Shown here piece by piece: positions 40,596 to 49,584 of a stretch of DNA of 64,000 nt. Source of the stretch: Collinsella sp. (GTDB taxonomy: Bacteria; Actinomycetota; Coriobacteriia; Coriobacteriales; Coriobacteriaceae). The notes beneath the pieces were generated by a model. The model saw only the letters and a program-made list of their open reading frames with translations. It ran no database searches and was not told where the DNA came from. The stretch spans positions 163,503 to 227,502 of the forward strand of contig DXLU01000007.1 in NCBI GenBank assembly GCA_019414565.1, written 5' to 3'. Position 1 is the first letter of the stretch. Each line of letters begins with the position of its first letter. The position numbers and the translations under genes are program-made.

Positions 40596-42296
40596 TTATT
40601 CGCCGGCGGGCGGTTGTGGTGCGGCCGAAGACGGGGTCGAGCCCTCGCCACCATCCTGGCGCGGCTTGCGGGAACGGCGACGACGGCGGCGCTTTTGACC
40701 CTGGTCGGCCGAGCCCTCGCCACCGCGATCCTCGCGCGGCTCGCGCTCGTCGCGAGCCGCGCCACGCGAAGCCTTGGCAGCCGCTCCCCCGCCATCTCCG
40801 GGACGACGGCGCGTGACCTTGACCTCGCCATCCGAGACCTGATCGGCAACGGAGGGCACTGAGGGCTTCTGTTGCGTGCCCGAGGAATGGCGACGGCGCG
40901 GACGCGGCGCGCGCTCATCCTCGCCACGTGACTTGCCGCCCTTGTCGGCAGGCGCATCGGAGGCCGAGGGACCCTTGGAAGCGGCACCGGTCTCGCGAGC
41001 AGCTGCGGCGCGGAAGGCATCCTCGCGCTCCTCGCTCGACAGGTGACGGCGGCGACGACGCGTGGGGTTCATACCACCGCCGCGATTCTGCTGCTGGGGC
41101 TGCTGAACCTCGCGCTCGCGGGAGGCGTTCTTGCCTGCAGCTGCAGCCTCGCCGACATCGCCCGAGCCCGCGCGCTTGCGACGACGACGGCCACCGGCGG
41201 CCTCCTCGGCCTCAGGCGTTGCGGCATTGCCACGGCCCTTTCCGCGGCCACGGCCCTCGCCCTGCCCCTGACCGGCGCGAGCATCGGAATCGGCATCGCG
41301 ACGACGGCGCTTGGGCATCGACGTACCGGCCAGACGGTCGGCGCTCGACAGGCCATCGCCCACGTCGACGCCGTTCTCGCGGTCGAGCTCCATGAGCGCC
41401 AGGCGCATCTCGGGCGACTCGATGCGCTCGAGCACGTCGCGCGTCACGCAGTCGGGGCGGCAGTTGCAGCCCTGCTCGGCGGCCTTCTTTTTGCAGCCCT
41501 CCGAGCAGGTCATATCGGCCAGGTTGACCTTAAAGACCTTGCCGTTCTCCAGGCGCAGCACCAGCTGCTCACGCGGCGTGTCATATTCCTGAATACGCGC
41601 CTTGCCGAGCGGCGTATCGATGAGCGTCTTCTTTTTGGGCGCACGGCTCTTAAAGTCCTTGTACGCTTCGAACTCATAGCGCAGGCAGCACATCAGGCGG
41701 CCGCAAACGCCGCTGATCTTGGAGGAATTGAGCGGCAGGTCCTGCTCTTTTGCCATGCGGATCGAGACGGGCTCAAACTGTCCGCCAAAGCGCGTGCAAC
41801 AGAGCTCCTGGCCGCACTGGGCATAGCCGCCCACCAGGCGAGTCTCGTCGCGCACGCCGATCTGGCGCATGTCGACGCGAATGTGCAGCGTCGAGGACAG
41901 ATCCTTGACGAGCTGGCGAAAATCGACGCGCTCCTCGGCCGCAAAGTAGAACACGGCCTTCTCGCCGCCAAACAGGTACTCGACGCCGACCGGCTTCATC
42001 TCGAGGTCGAGTTCTTTGACCAGACGGCGGAAATCGACCATGGCCTCGTCGCCCTGGATGGCAAGATCGTCGGCAAGCTGCAGGTCAATGTCGCTCGCCA
42101 CGCGCAGCACGGGCTTGAGCGGCTGACCGATCTCGTCTTGCGGCACCTCGAAGGGATCGGCCGTAACCAAGCCGATCTCGGTTCCGCGCTCGGTGGAGCA
42201 AATGGCATAATCGGCCTCGAGGATATCCAGGTCCTGCGGGTCAAACCACAGGTCGCGCGAGGCGTAGGTAAACTTAACGGGTACGACTAACGGCAT
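40596..42296 (-). CDS. ricT: PSP1/RicT-family protein with long Arg/Gly-rich tail
   Basis: A 566-residue protein. The N-terminal PSP1 domain (FTYASRDLWFDPQDLDILEA to about residue 275) carries the conserved Cys clusters CGQELCC and CGRLMCC; a further Cys group, CSEGCKKKAAEQGCNCRPDC, follows. In Bacillus, RicT (YaaT) binds Fe-S clusters with RicA/RicF and directs RNase Y. Here roughly the last 235 residues are disordered, with repeated RRRRR blocks and Gly/Glu-rich spacers, resembling RNA-binding tails of RNase E/Y partners. It overlaps holB by 10 bp. Confidence 0.9.
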   Translation of the reverse strand: MPLVVPVKFTYASRDLWFDPQDLDILEADYAICSTERGTEIGLVTADPFEVPQDEIGQPLKPVLRVASDIDLQLADDLAIQGDEAMVDFRRLVKELDLEMKPVGVEYLFGGEKAVFYFAAEERVDFRQLVKDLSSTLHIRVDMRQIGVRDETRLVGGYAQCGQELCCTRFGGQFEPVSIRMAKEQDLPLNSSKISGVCGRLMCCLRYEFEAYKDFKSRAPKKKTLIDTPLGKARIQEYDTPREQLVLRLENGKVFKVNLADMTCSEGCKKKAAEQGCNCRPDCVTRDVLERIESPEMRLALMELDRENGVDVGDGLSSADRLAGTSMPKRRRRDADSDARAGQGQGEGRGRGKGRGNAATPEAEEAAGGRRRRKRAGSGDVGEAAAAGKNASREREVQQPQQQNRGGGMNPTRRRRRHLSSEEREDAFRAAAARETGAASKGPSASDAPADKGGKSRGEDERAPRPRRRHSSGTQQKPSVPSVADQVSDGEVKVTRRRPGDGGGAAAKASRGAARDEREPREDRGGEGSADQGQKRRRRRRSRKPRQDGGEGSTPSSAAPQPPAGE

Positions 42297-43414
42297 TTCA
42301 GTGCCTTCCTGATATCGAACAGCATGACCTCGATGGCCAGCTGGGGAGTAACGTTTCTGGCGATGTTGCGCTCGGCGGTCGCGACCGCCTCGAGCGCCCG
42401 GGTGGCACCCGCAACATTGGTCGCGGCGGCAAGCCGACCGATCGTGTCGCGCACATCCTCGTTCACCACGTCGGCTGCCTCGTCCTGAAGTGTCAGCAGC
42501 ACGTCGCGCATGAGCGTCCGCGCGCTCGCCAGCGCTTCCATGATACCCGAACGCTCGCGCGCGTTGAGTTCGCGCTTGTTGCGGTCCTCAAGCTGCTTCA
42601 ATGCTCCACGCGACAGGTAGTCGGCATTTTGCTCGAGTACCTTTTCCTGCGTGGACTTGACCTCGGCGAGCGGCGCCTTGACGGCGACGATGAGCGACTT
42701 GGCGCGACTGAGCACGTCGGCCTCGTCGGCGGCAATGAGTGAGTCGATGGCACGGACCATCTGACGGCGGGCGTCCTGGCGCTCGGCGCTCTTAAGAAAC
42801 TCGATGCCGCGTGTGGGGCTTCCCGCCACGGCGACCGCCATGCGGCAACGCGCAGGGTCCTGACCGGTGGCGCGGCTCACGGCCTGCGCGGCGACGGCGG
42901 GCGACACCAGCCGAAACGGCACGCACTGGCAGCGGCTCACGATGGTGGGCAGCATCACGTCTGCCGAGGTGCCCAGCAAGATGAACATAACGCCCTCGGG
43001 CGGCTCCTCGAGTGTCTTGAGCAGTGCGTTGGCGGTGTTGGCGCGCAGCTGCTCGGCACGGTCGATGATGTAGACCTTGGCCTTGGCGCGAATGGGTGCC
43101 AGCGGCACGTCATCGAGCAGCTCGCGGGTCTGGGCAATAAGGTAGCCCGTGGCGCTCTCGGGCGTGTAATAGTGCACGTCGGGATGCGTATGCCGAGAGA
43201 CGCGCACGCAACTGTCGCATGCGCCGCAGCCGTCCTGCTCGCACAGAAAGGCTTGGGCGAGCGCCCACGCGGCATCGAGCTTGCCCGCGCCGGGCGCGCC
43301 CAAAAACAGGTAGGCGTGCGATGCACGGCCGCTGGCGACGGCATTGGTCAAAAAGGCGCGCACGCGCTCTTGGGTGTCGAGCTTGGCCAGCAGGCTTGTC
43401 TGAGCGGGGGCCAT
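42287..43414 (-). CDS. holB: DNA polymerase III delta prime subunit
   Basis: Clamp-loader subunit of 375 residues. It has the AAA+ P-loop FLGAPGAGKLDAA (residues about 38-47), a zinc-binding Cys set (CEQDGCGACDSC, residues 58-69), the Walker-B-like VYIIDRAEQL, ALLKTLEEPPEGVMFIL, and the arginine-finger region TIVSRCQ. It starts two bases past the tmk stop and ends overlapping ricT, the usual tmk-holB-ricT arrangement of Gram-positive bacteria. Confidence 0.93.
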   Translation of the reverse strand: MAPAQTSLLAKLDTQERVRAFLTNAVASGRASHAYLFLGAPGAGKLDAAWALAQAFLCEQDGCGACDSCVRVSRHTHPDVHYYTPESATGYLIAQTRELLDDVPLAPIRAKAKVYIIDRAEQLRANTANALLKTLEEPPEGVMFILLGTSADVMLPTIVSRCQCVPFRLVSPAVAAQAVSRATGQDPARCRMAVAVAGSPTRGIEFLKSAERQDARRQMVRAIDSLIAADEADVLSRAKSLIVAVKAPLAEVKSTQEKVLEQNADYLSRGALKQLEDRNKRELNARERSGIMEALASARTLMRDVLLTLQDEAADVVNEDVRDTIGRLAAATNVAGATRALEAVATAERNIARNVTPQLAIEVMLFDIRKALKCR

Positions 43415-43415
43415 G

Positions 43416-44099
43416 TTACTCAGCCTCCTGGGCAAGCGCGGCGGCGACGGCTTCCCGCGGAATGTCGAGACCGTACGCGCGAACCTGATCGACCGTCTTT
43501 TCGAAAACTTCCTCGATGGACGCGGTAGCGTCGATGAGCTTTACGCGGTTTGGCTCCTCGGCGGCAATGCTGCAAAAACCCTGGTAAACGCGCTCTTGGA
43601 ACGCCATGCCCTTTGCCTCCATGCGGTCGGCCGCGCCACGGGCGGCCATGCGCAGCGCCGCCTGCTCGGGCGTGATGTGGTAGACGAGCGTGAGCGCCGG
43701 GTGCGTTCCCGCGACGGCGAGGCTGTTGGCGTTGCGCACCATCTGACGATCGAGACCATCGGCAAACGCCTGGTAACAGGTCGTGGAATCGTAGAAGCGG
43801 TCGCACAGGACCACCTTGCCAGCCGCAAGGGCGGGGGCTATGACCTCGTGCACCAACTGGGCGCGCGCCGCCTCGTAGAGCAGCAACTCGCAGGTGTCCC
43901 CCATCGCCGTGTTGGCGGGGTCGAGCAGCAGGGCGCGGATCTTTTCGCTGATGGCGGTGCCACCCGGCTCGCGCAGAGTTACGACCTGATAGCCAGCGAG
44001 GTCGAGCGCGCGGGCCAGCAGGCGCGCCTGCGTGGACTTGCCGGCGCCGTCGACGCCCTCGAGCGTGATAAAGCTATGTTGAGCGGGCTCAAAAGCCAT
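43416..44099 (-). CDS. tmk: Thymidylate kinase
   Basis: Phosphorylates dTMP to dTDP. The 227 residues include the P-loop FITLEGVDGAGKSTQARLL, the DRFYDSTTCYQ motif for the nucleotide site, and a lid region rich in Arg (ALRMAARGAADRMEAKG). It is the first gene of the tmk-holB-ricT-comF run. Upstream, a REP-like palindrome and an IS110 element separate it from the genes beyond. Confidence 0.95.
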   Translation of the reverse strand: MAFEPAQHSFITLEGVDGAGKSTQARLLARALDLAGYQVVTLREPGGTAISEKIRALLLDPANTAMGDTCELLLYEAARAQLVHEVIAPALAAGKVVLCDRFYDSTTCYQAFADGLDRQMVRNANSLAVAGTHPALTLVYHITPEQAALRMAARGAADRMEAKGMAFQERVYQGFCSIAAEEPNRVKLIDATASIEEVFEKTVDQVRAYGLDIPREAVAAALAQEAE

Positions 44100-44188
44100 G
44101 AGCGCAGCCCCTTCCTACAAGGCGCGAAAATGCAGATATATCAACCAAGTCATGATACCCCAGTGCTCGGCACGTCCCAAATCCCACC

Positions 44189-44234
44189 TAGTCATTGGGG
44201 ACGTTCTTGAATGACTAGTCGTTTAAGAACGTCC
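44189..44234. repeat. REP-like palindrome, left part, interrupted by IS110
   Basis: TAGTCATTGGGGACGTTCTT is followed by inverted copies of both halves: AATGACTAG at 44210-44218 and AAGAACGTCC at 44225-44234. The expected final CCCCAATGACTA is missing here, but CCCAATGGCTAAA appears at 45647-45659, on the far side of the IS element. The same 20-mer occurs inverted at 54305-54324. Confidence 0.8.
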
Positions 44235-44247
44235 ATTACAGTCGAAA

Positions 44248-44480
44248 TTGTCAGCCCGGGACCGTCTCGGGCTACGATTGAGGCGCGCCCAGAACGGGCC
44301 GCCGACCGGGCGCCCGCGCACGGCCGAACGTCCCTGCCCCCGAGAGGGCCCGTTGGGTGCTGCCGGCGCGGGACGCGCCGCCCCCGACGGCTGATAGGAA
44401 AGTGCCGGGCAGGCGCCGCGGCTGGTAATGTGAGTGCCGAGGGGGAGGCCATCCGGTCGAACGACTACCGGAAGGATACC
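44248..44480 (+). ncRNA. Putative bridge-RNA region of the IS110 element
   Basis: The non-coding left end, upstream of the transposase, is about 230 bases and rich in hairpins, for example AGCCCG/CGGGCT at 44253-44273 and CGGCGCG/CGCGCCG at 44364-44380. IS110-group elements encode a bispecific guide (bridge) RNA in this end, with loops matching target and donor DNA. Location and structure fit, but no loop-to-target pairing was established by eye. Confidence 0.4.
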
Positions 44481-44483
44481 ACC

Positions 44484-45617
44484 GTGAAAGCGCCATCCAC
44501 CAGGCCCGCGGCCGTGCTCGGCCTGGACGTCGGCAAGTCATCGCACTGGGCCTGCCTGATCGACCGCGACGGGGAGGTGCTGGCCAGCGCCCCCGTCCGC
44601 AACAGGGAGGCCGAGCTCGACGCGCTGTTCGCCTCCGCGCCCGCCGGCACGCTCGTCGTCGTCGACCAGTTCCGCAACATAGGGTCCCTCGCCGTGAGGC
44701 GGGCCCGCGCCGCGGGGCTCGGGGTCGCCCACCTGCCCGGGCTCGCCGCCAGCCGCGCCGCGGGCCTGTTCGCCGGCGAGGCCAAGACCGACGAGCGCGA
44801 CGCCGCGGTGATCGCGCGGACCGCCCTGGGCGTGCCGGACTCCCTGTCGGGGGTCCCGGGCCGCGGCGAGGCCCTCGAGGCCGCCCGCGCCCTCTCGTCG
44901 CAGCGCGACCACGTCGTCGCCTGCGCGACCAGGGACAAGAACCGCCTGCGCGCGGTGCTGCTCGAGTCCTGCCCGGCCCTCGAGGCCGCGGTCGACCTGT
45001 CGGACCGGCGGTGGCTGGAGCTGCTCGCCGGGTTCGGCGGGGCGTGGGGGATCGCCCGCTCCGGGGCCGGGGGCCCGCGGGCCGAGGCCGCCGGGGAGGC
45101 CGCGGCCGCCTCCACCGCGCCCCCGCCGGCGCTCGTCGAGGCCGAGAACAGGCAGGTCAGGTTCCTGGCCGCCCGGATATCGGAGGCCCTCGACGAGGCC
45201 GGGGCCCTCGAGGCCGAGACGGCGGCGCTGCTCGAGGGCGACGAGACCTACGCGTGCCTGCTCACCGTGCCCGGCATCGGCCCGAGGACCGCGGCGCAGC
45301 TCGCGGTGTCGGTCGACATCGGGAGGTTCCCGGACCACGACCACCTGGCCTCGTACTGCGGCATAGCCCCGAGGGTGAGGAGCTCCGGAACGTCGGTGAG
45401 GTCGGTCAGGGCGTCCAGGCGCGGCGACGCGAGGCTCAAGTCCCTGCTGATCTTCTCGTGCAACAGCCTGGTGAGGTCCTCGGGGCGCTACGGCGAGTAC
45501 TACCGGGCCTGCAGGGCGCGGGGCATGGGGCACGGGCGGGCGCTCAAGGCCGTCGCGAGGAAGCGGCTCAGGGCGATATACGCCGTGATGCGCGACCGGG
45601 TGCCCTACCGGGAGTAG
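44484..45617 (+). CDS. IS110-family transposase (DEDD recombinase)
   Basis: A 377-residue RNA-guided recombinase. The start is a GTG at 44484 with GGAAGGA upstream. The N-terminal RuvC-like DEDD domain opens VLGLDVGKSSHWACLID and includes VVVDQFRNIG and KTDERDAAVIART. The C-terminal Tnp domain has LLTVPGIGPRTAAQLAVSVD, then YCGIAPRVRSSGTSVRS with the conserved serine region, and ends near a conserved RGM...ALKAVARKRL stretch. It appears intact, so the element may still be active. The GC-rich codon choice differs from neighbours. Confidence 0.93.
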   Translation: MKAPSTRPAAVLGLDVGKSSHWACLIDRDGEVLASAPVRNREAELDALFASAPAGTLVVVDQFRNIGSLAVRRARAAGLGVAHLPGLAASRAAGLFAGEAKTDERDAAVIARTALGVPDSLSGVPGRGEALEAARALSSQRDHVVACATRDKNRLRAVLLESCPALEAAVDLSDRRWLELLAGFGGAWGIARSGAGGPRAEAAGEAAAASTAPPPALVEAENRQVRFLAARISEALDEAGALEAETAALLEGDETYACLLTVPGIGPRTAAQLAVSVDIGRFPDHDHLASYCGIAPRVRSSGTSVRSVRASRRGDARLKSLLIFSCNSLVRSSGRYGEYYRACRARGMGHGRALKAVARKRLRAIYAVMRDRVPYRE

Positions 45618-45671
45618 CCCCGACGGTTGACAAAACTATAGGAACACCCAATGGCTAAAGGCGCCTTTCCA

Positions 45672-45740
45672 AAGTTGCGGTGAAATAGGGACTGATTGAA
45701 GCTCTGAGACCGCCAAACAGTCCCTATTTCACCGCAACTT
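45672..45740. repeat. Perfect 23-bp inverted repeat (REP-like)
   Basis: AAGTTGCGGTGAAATAGGGA... (45672-45694) and its exact inverse (45718-45740) flank a 23-base loop. It lies just outside the right end of the IS110 element and before the zinc-ribbon gene. The GGGAC core recalls the other REP-like palindromes at 44189, 46811 and 54300. Confidence 0.8.
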
Positions 45741-45808
45741 ATGATGGGGAATTTTGGATGCTGGGTATAATCGTCGTATTGCATTGAAATGTGGCGAAAG
45801 GAGTGGCA

Positions 45809-46792
45809 ATGTCTCGGTATTGCGCCTCGTGCGGCAAACTTCTTGCAGATGATGCCAAGTTCTGCACCTCGTGCGGTGCACCCGTTGAGCAAACAACCGC
45901 GAGCGATAGCCAGCCCGCTTTTGAGCAGACCGGTTCCCTCGATACGCCGCAAGCCAAGGCGGACGACCCCCTCGCCTATCGCCCCGACCCCGCCGCAAGC
46001 CCCGCGGCCGTCGAGACCACGCAGCGCATACCCGTCGCGAGCGGCTCGCCCCAACAGCAGCCGGCTCCCTCATACGCGCCCGCTTCGCCACAGACCCCCG
46101 CTCCCAAAAAGAGCGGCACCGGGCTGCTTATCGCCGTTATCGTAGTGCTGGTGGCGATCATCATCGCCCTGGTCGTTTTCTTTGTGATCAAGCCTTTCGA
46201 CAACGCCGCCACGCAGACGACTGCCGAGGTAGCTAAGCTGCACCATGACGTCGACGACGATGACCTAAAGCCTCTCGGCGATCCCAACAGCCTGTACGAC
46301 GATGACGACGATGACGACGAGGATGGCGGCGAAGCAACGCTCTCCGAGCAGAACCTCTACCGCCGACTGAGCGAATACTACGACCTGCTCGAAGACCTCG
46401 ACAACTACGTCCGTGGCTGCGCGCAGGCCTTCAATGGCAGCTATCTGGAAGAAGACCGCACCACCCGTCAAAATCTCGCCGACGTCGCCGAGCGCACGGA
46501 GGACACCATCGATCAGTATTACGACATCGTCGAGGACCTGGACGTCCCGACGAGCTCCAAGAACTACAGCTCCTGGAAAGACATCGTTGCCCTGTATGAC
46601 GACCTGGACCACCGCATTGACGCGATCTGCGATGCCTGGGAGATCAGTCTGAAGTACGCAAAGCCCGCGGACCATAAGAATGAGATCGTGGCGCCGCTGT
46701 CACGCGACAACGTGGCGGGCACCAATGACAATAAGTACCGCCTAGACTTTGAGGAGCGCTATCCCGACGCCAAACCCGTCGAAGTGAAGTAG
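45809..46792 (+). CDS. Zinc-ribbon membrane protein with acidic external domain
   Basis: A 327-residue single-pass protein. The N-terminal zinc ribbon has Cys5/Cys8 and Cys19/Cys22 (YCASCGKLL, FCTSCGAPV). A Pro/Ala/Gln-rich linker leads to one membrane helix (about 105-128), followed by a very acidic segment (LYDDDDDDDEDGGE) and a helical domain rich in Asp/Tyr. AAAGGAG lies five bases before the ATG. Such zinc-ribbon anchored proteins are common in Actinobacteria, with unknown function. It converges on topA with a shared terminator. Confidence 0.8.
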   Translation: MSRYCASCGKLLADDAKFCTSCGAPVEQTTASDSQPAFEQTGSLDTPQAKADDPLAYRPDPAASPAAVETTQRIPVASGSPQQQPAPSYAPASPQTPAPKKSGTGLLIAVIVVLVAIIIALVVFFVIKPFDNAATQTTAEVAKLHHDVDDDDLKPLGDPNSLYDDDDDDDEDGGEATLSEQNLYRRLSEYYDLLEDLDNYVRGCAQAFNGSYLEEDRTTRQNLADVAERTEDTIDQYYDIVEDLDVPTSSKNYSSWKDIVALYDDLDHRIDAICDAWEISLKYAKPADHKNEIVAPLSRDNVAGTNDNKYRLDFEERYPDAKPVEVK

Positions 46793-46810
46793 CGCTTTGT
46801 CGTCCCGAGC

Positions 46811-46866
46811 CGGCAGTTAGGGACGTTCCTAAACTGCCGGCAGAAAAGGAACGTCCCTAACTGCCG
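46811..46866. repeat. Perfect 20-bp inverted repeat with GGGACGTTCCT core (REP-like)
   Basis: CGGCAGTTAGGGACGTTCCT (46811-46830) and its exact inverse (46847-46866) flank a loop that itself contains CTGCCGGCAG. The layout (outer tag, GGGACGTTC core, inner tag copy) is the same as at 44189-44234 with a different tag. Confidence 0.82.
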
Positions 46867-46870
46867 AATA

Positions 46871-46912
46871 AAAAACGAGCGAAGATCGCGGGGTCCTCGC
46901 TCGTTTTTGTTT
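46871..46912. terminator. Bidirectional terminator between zinc-ribbon gene and topA
   Basis: AAAACGAGCGA and TCGCTCGTTTTTG arms surround a 14-base loop. T-runs occur on both strands. Confidence 0.88.
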
Positions 46913-46935
46913 TAGGTGATGTTTCGACCGTGCGG

Positions 46936-49530
46936 CTACTTGTCGGCGGCTGCTTTCTTGGCAGTCGACTTCTTCGCAGTCGTCTTCTTGGCGGCGGTGG
47001 CTTTCTTAGCCGTCGTCTTCTTTCCCGCCGTCGTCTTCTTTGCCGAGCTCGCCTTGGTCGCGGTCTTGCGGCCGCGGGCGGGCCTTTTCTCCTTGGTTGG
47101 GCAGTCCATGTTCACGCAGATGCGCCACGGGCCGCGCGCCGTGTTGACCACCACGATGGGGGCACCGCACTCGGGGCAGGTCTCGCCCGTCGCCTCGAGC
47201 TTACCGCGCGCCGGCAGCGGATAGCTCACGCCGCAGTCATCGTAGTTGGTGCAGCGGATAAAGCGCTTGCCGCTCTTCTCGCTCTTGTGCGCGATCAGGT
47301 CGCCATGGCGTCCGGCCTCGGCACACACCTTGCACTCGCCCACCTTAAGATCGGGCTCGTAGTTGGTGGGACACGTGGGGTTCACGCAGATCTCGAAAGC
47401 CTTCTGGCGGAACGGCTGACACTTAATGCGCGGCGCACCGCACTCGGGGCACACGGCCGCCTCGCCCTCGAGCGGGCTTACCTTGACGCCACTCGGCACC
47501 GGATAGGTCACGTCGCAGTCGGGCCAGCCCATGCAGCCAATGAAGCTGCCGCGGGTCTTGGCGCTCGTCTTCATAACCAGGTCCTTGCCGCACTTGGGGC
47601 AAGCGCCCACGCGCGCATCGGCCGTGACGGCGTCGCTGATGGCGTCGCCGAGCTCCTGCGTATGCTTGAGCAGCTCGTCGAGCACGCCGGCCAGCAGCGC
47701 ACGCGAGTGCGTCACGACATGCTCTTCGGTGTCCTCACCGCGCTCGACGCGAGTCATGTCGCCGTCGAGCTCGCTGGTCATATCGGGGCTCGTGATGCGC
47801 GGGGCAAACTGCGTCAGCGCGTCGATGATGGCGATGCCCAGCTGGCTCGGCTCAACGGGATCATTTTTGAGATAGCGCACGGCATACAGGCGCTCGATGA
47901 TGCTCGCACGCGTGGACTTGGTACCCAGGCCGCGCTTTTCCATCTCCTGCACGAGCTTGCCCTGGCTGTAGCGCGCGGGCGGCTCGGTCTGCTTGGCCTC
48001 GAGTTTAATGTCGAAAACGTCGACCGTATCGCCTTGCTCCAGCGGCGGCATCTGCTCGTCGCGCTTAAGTCCATACGGATACGCCTCGCGGAAGCCCGGA
48101 GTCACGAGCACATCGCCCGAAGCCACGAACGGCTCACCGTTCACGTCGAGCTCGAGCTTGGTGTTCTCGATGGTCGCGGGACCCATAAGCGTCGCCAGGA
48201 AGCGACGGGCGATGAGGTCGTAGAGCTTGCGCTGGCCGCCGTCGAGCGTGGACGGATCGCCCTCGCCCGTGGGGTAGATAGGCGGGTGGTCGGTGGTCTC
48301 GACTTTACCGCGCGTGGGCTTCATGGGACCAGCGAGTACCTTTTTGCACACGGGCGCCAGCGCCGGGTTGATCTTTGCCAGGTCACTCACCACGGCGCCC
48401 AAATCGAGCGTCGCGGGATACACGGTGTTGTCGACACGCGGGTAGCTGATGAGGCCCGCCATGTAGAGGGACTCGGCGATGCGCATGGTACGTGCAGGTG
48501 AGATGCCCTCGGCCGCGGCGGCAGCCTGCAGCGAGGTCGTCGCAAACGGCGTGGGCGGCTGCTGCTTGCGGGAGCGCTTGGTCACCGCGGCGACGGTTGC
48601 CGTCGTAGTGCCGTCGACGTGGCCGTACGCCGTCTCGGCAGCATCTTTGTCGGTAAAACGTGTCGTCTTGTGCGCAATCTTAAAGCGGTCATCCTCGGCA
48701 GCACCCTGAGCGGCACCCATGCCGCGAATCTGCCAATAGTCCTCGGGCACAAACGCCATGCGTTCGCGTTCGCGCTCGACCACCAGGGCGAGCGTCGGAG
48801 TCTGCACGCGGCCGGCGGAGCGCACGTTGCCAAAGCCGCCAAACTTGGCGAGCGTCAGGTAGCGCGTGAGCACCGCGCCCCAAATGAGGTCGATGTGCTG
48901 GCGGCTCTCGCCGGCGTCGGCCAGATTCTGGTCGAGCGAGACAAGATTATCGAAGGCCTGCGTAATCTCGGCCTTGGTAAACGAAGAATACTGGGCGCGG
49001 GCGACCGGCAAGTCGGGCGCAACCTCGCGCACCTTGTTGAGGGCGTCCGAACCGATCAGTTCGCCCTCGCGGTCGAAGTCCGTGGCGATAATGACGCTGT
49101 CGGACTTCTTGGCAAGGTTCTTGAGCGAGCGGATGAGCTCCTTCTCGGCCGGCAGCTTAATGACGGGCGCCCAAGTGAGGTAAGGCAGGCTCTCGAGCTT
49201 CCAGCCCTTGATGGAGATACCATCGGCAAGAAACGGCTTGCGCTTGGTGTCGTACGGCGGGCGGGCCAAGCCATCGGGCATATCGGCCGGCAGCATCTCA
49301 CCGTCCTCCGTGACCGAATACCAGCCCAGCTTTTTATCGAACAGCACGCTGTCGCAAAAATCGGGCGCAAGGATGTGACCGGCAAGGCCGATCGTCACGC
49401 ACTCCTCGCCCTTCCACTCAAAACGGTAGATGGCGGTGTTGTACACCTTGTCCTTTTTGGGCTTGCCCGTGGACAGACGCTCGGCGATCTGACGCGCGGC
49501 GTCGTTTTTCTCGGCGATGATGAGCTTCAA
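46936..49530 (-). CDS. topA: DNA topoisomerase I, archaeal type, with zinc fingers and Lys-rich tail
   Basis: Type IA topoisomerase of 864 residues. The Toprim domain has Glu7 in IIAEKND and Asp151/Asp153 in IIATDFDREGELIG. The catalytic tyrosine is Tyr363 in AGLISYPRVDNT. Three or four C-terminal zinc-ribbon units (CPKCGKDL...CMGWPDC, CPECGAPRI, CKVCAEAGRHG, CPECGAPIVV) precede a tail of repeated AKKTTAKK-type blocks (last about 45 residues) that should contact DNA. The compact N-terminal layout is that of the archaeal/TopB-like branch used by Coriobacteriia. It is transcribed alone. Confidence 0.92.
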   Translation of the reverse strand: MKLIIAEKNDAARQIAERLSTGKPKKDKVYNTAIYRFEWKGEECVTIGLAGHILAPDFCDSVLFDKKLGWYSVTEDGEMLPADMPDGLARPPYDTKRKPFLADGISIKGWKLESLPYLTWAPVIKLPAEKELIRSLKNLAKKSDSVIIATDFDREGELIGSDALNKVREVAPDLPVARAQYSSFTKAEITQAFDNLVSLDQNLADAGESRQHIDLIWGAVLTRYLTLAKFGGFGNVRSAGRVQTPTLALVVERERERMAFVPEDYWQIRGMGAAQGAAEDDRFKIAHKTTRFTDKDAAETAYGHVDGTTTATVAAVTKRSRKQQPPTPFATTSLQAAAAAEGISPARTMRIAESLYMAGLISYPRVDNTVYPATLDLGAVVSDLAKINPALAPVCKKVLAGPMKPTRGKVETTDHPPIYPTGEGDPSTLDGGQRKLYDLIARRFLATLMGPATIENTKLELDVNGEPFVASGDVLVTPGFREAYPYGLKRDEQMPPLEQGDTVDVFDIKLEAKQTEPPARYSQGKLVQEMEKRGLGTKSTRASIIERLYAVRYLKNDPVEPSQLGIAIIDALTQFAPRITSPDMTSELDGDMTRVERGEDTEEHVVTHSRALLAGVLDELLKHTQELGDAISDAVTADARVGACPKCGKDLVMKTSAKTRGSFIGCMGWPDCDVTYPVPSGVKVSPLEGEAAVCPECGAPRIKCQPFRQKAFEICVNPTCPTNYEPDLKVGECKVCAEAGRHGDLIAHKSEKSGKRFIRCTNYDDCGVSYPLPARGKLEATGETCPECGAPIVVVNTARGPWRICVNMDCPTKEKRPARGRKTATKASSAKKTTAGKKTTAKKATAAKKTTAKKSTAKKAAADK

Positions 49531-49584
49531 AAGAGGCTCCTATCTCGTATCTCTGCGGCTACGCCCGCCCGTATGGCGGCCGAC

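Larger units (their letters stand above)
44235..45646 (+). mobile_element. IS110-family insertion sequence
   Basis: About 1.41 kb, bounded by the two halves of an interrupted REP-like palindrome (left half ending AAGAACGTCC at 44234, right half starting CCCAATGGC at 45647; exact ends uncertain by one or two bases). Subterminal sequences TTGTCAGCC (left) and GGTTGACAA (right) are near-inverse. There are no long terminal inverted repeats or target duplication, as expected for IS110. Its GC content is clearly above that of neighbouring genes, suggesting recent arrival. Only one copy is in the window. Confidence 0.88.

Noticed and set aside
44211..44483. In-frame N-terminal extension of the IS110 transposase
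   Set aside because: The extension is low-complexity Arg/Pro sequence starting within the interrupted palindrome. The GTG at 44484 has a proper ribosome site and starts the conserved domain.
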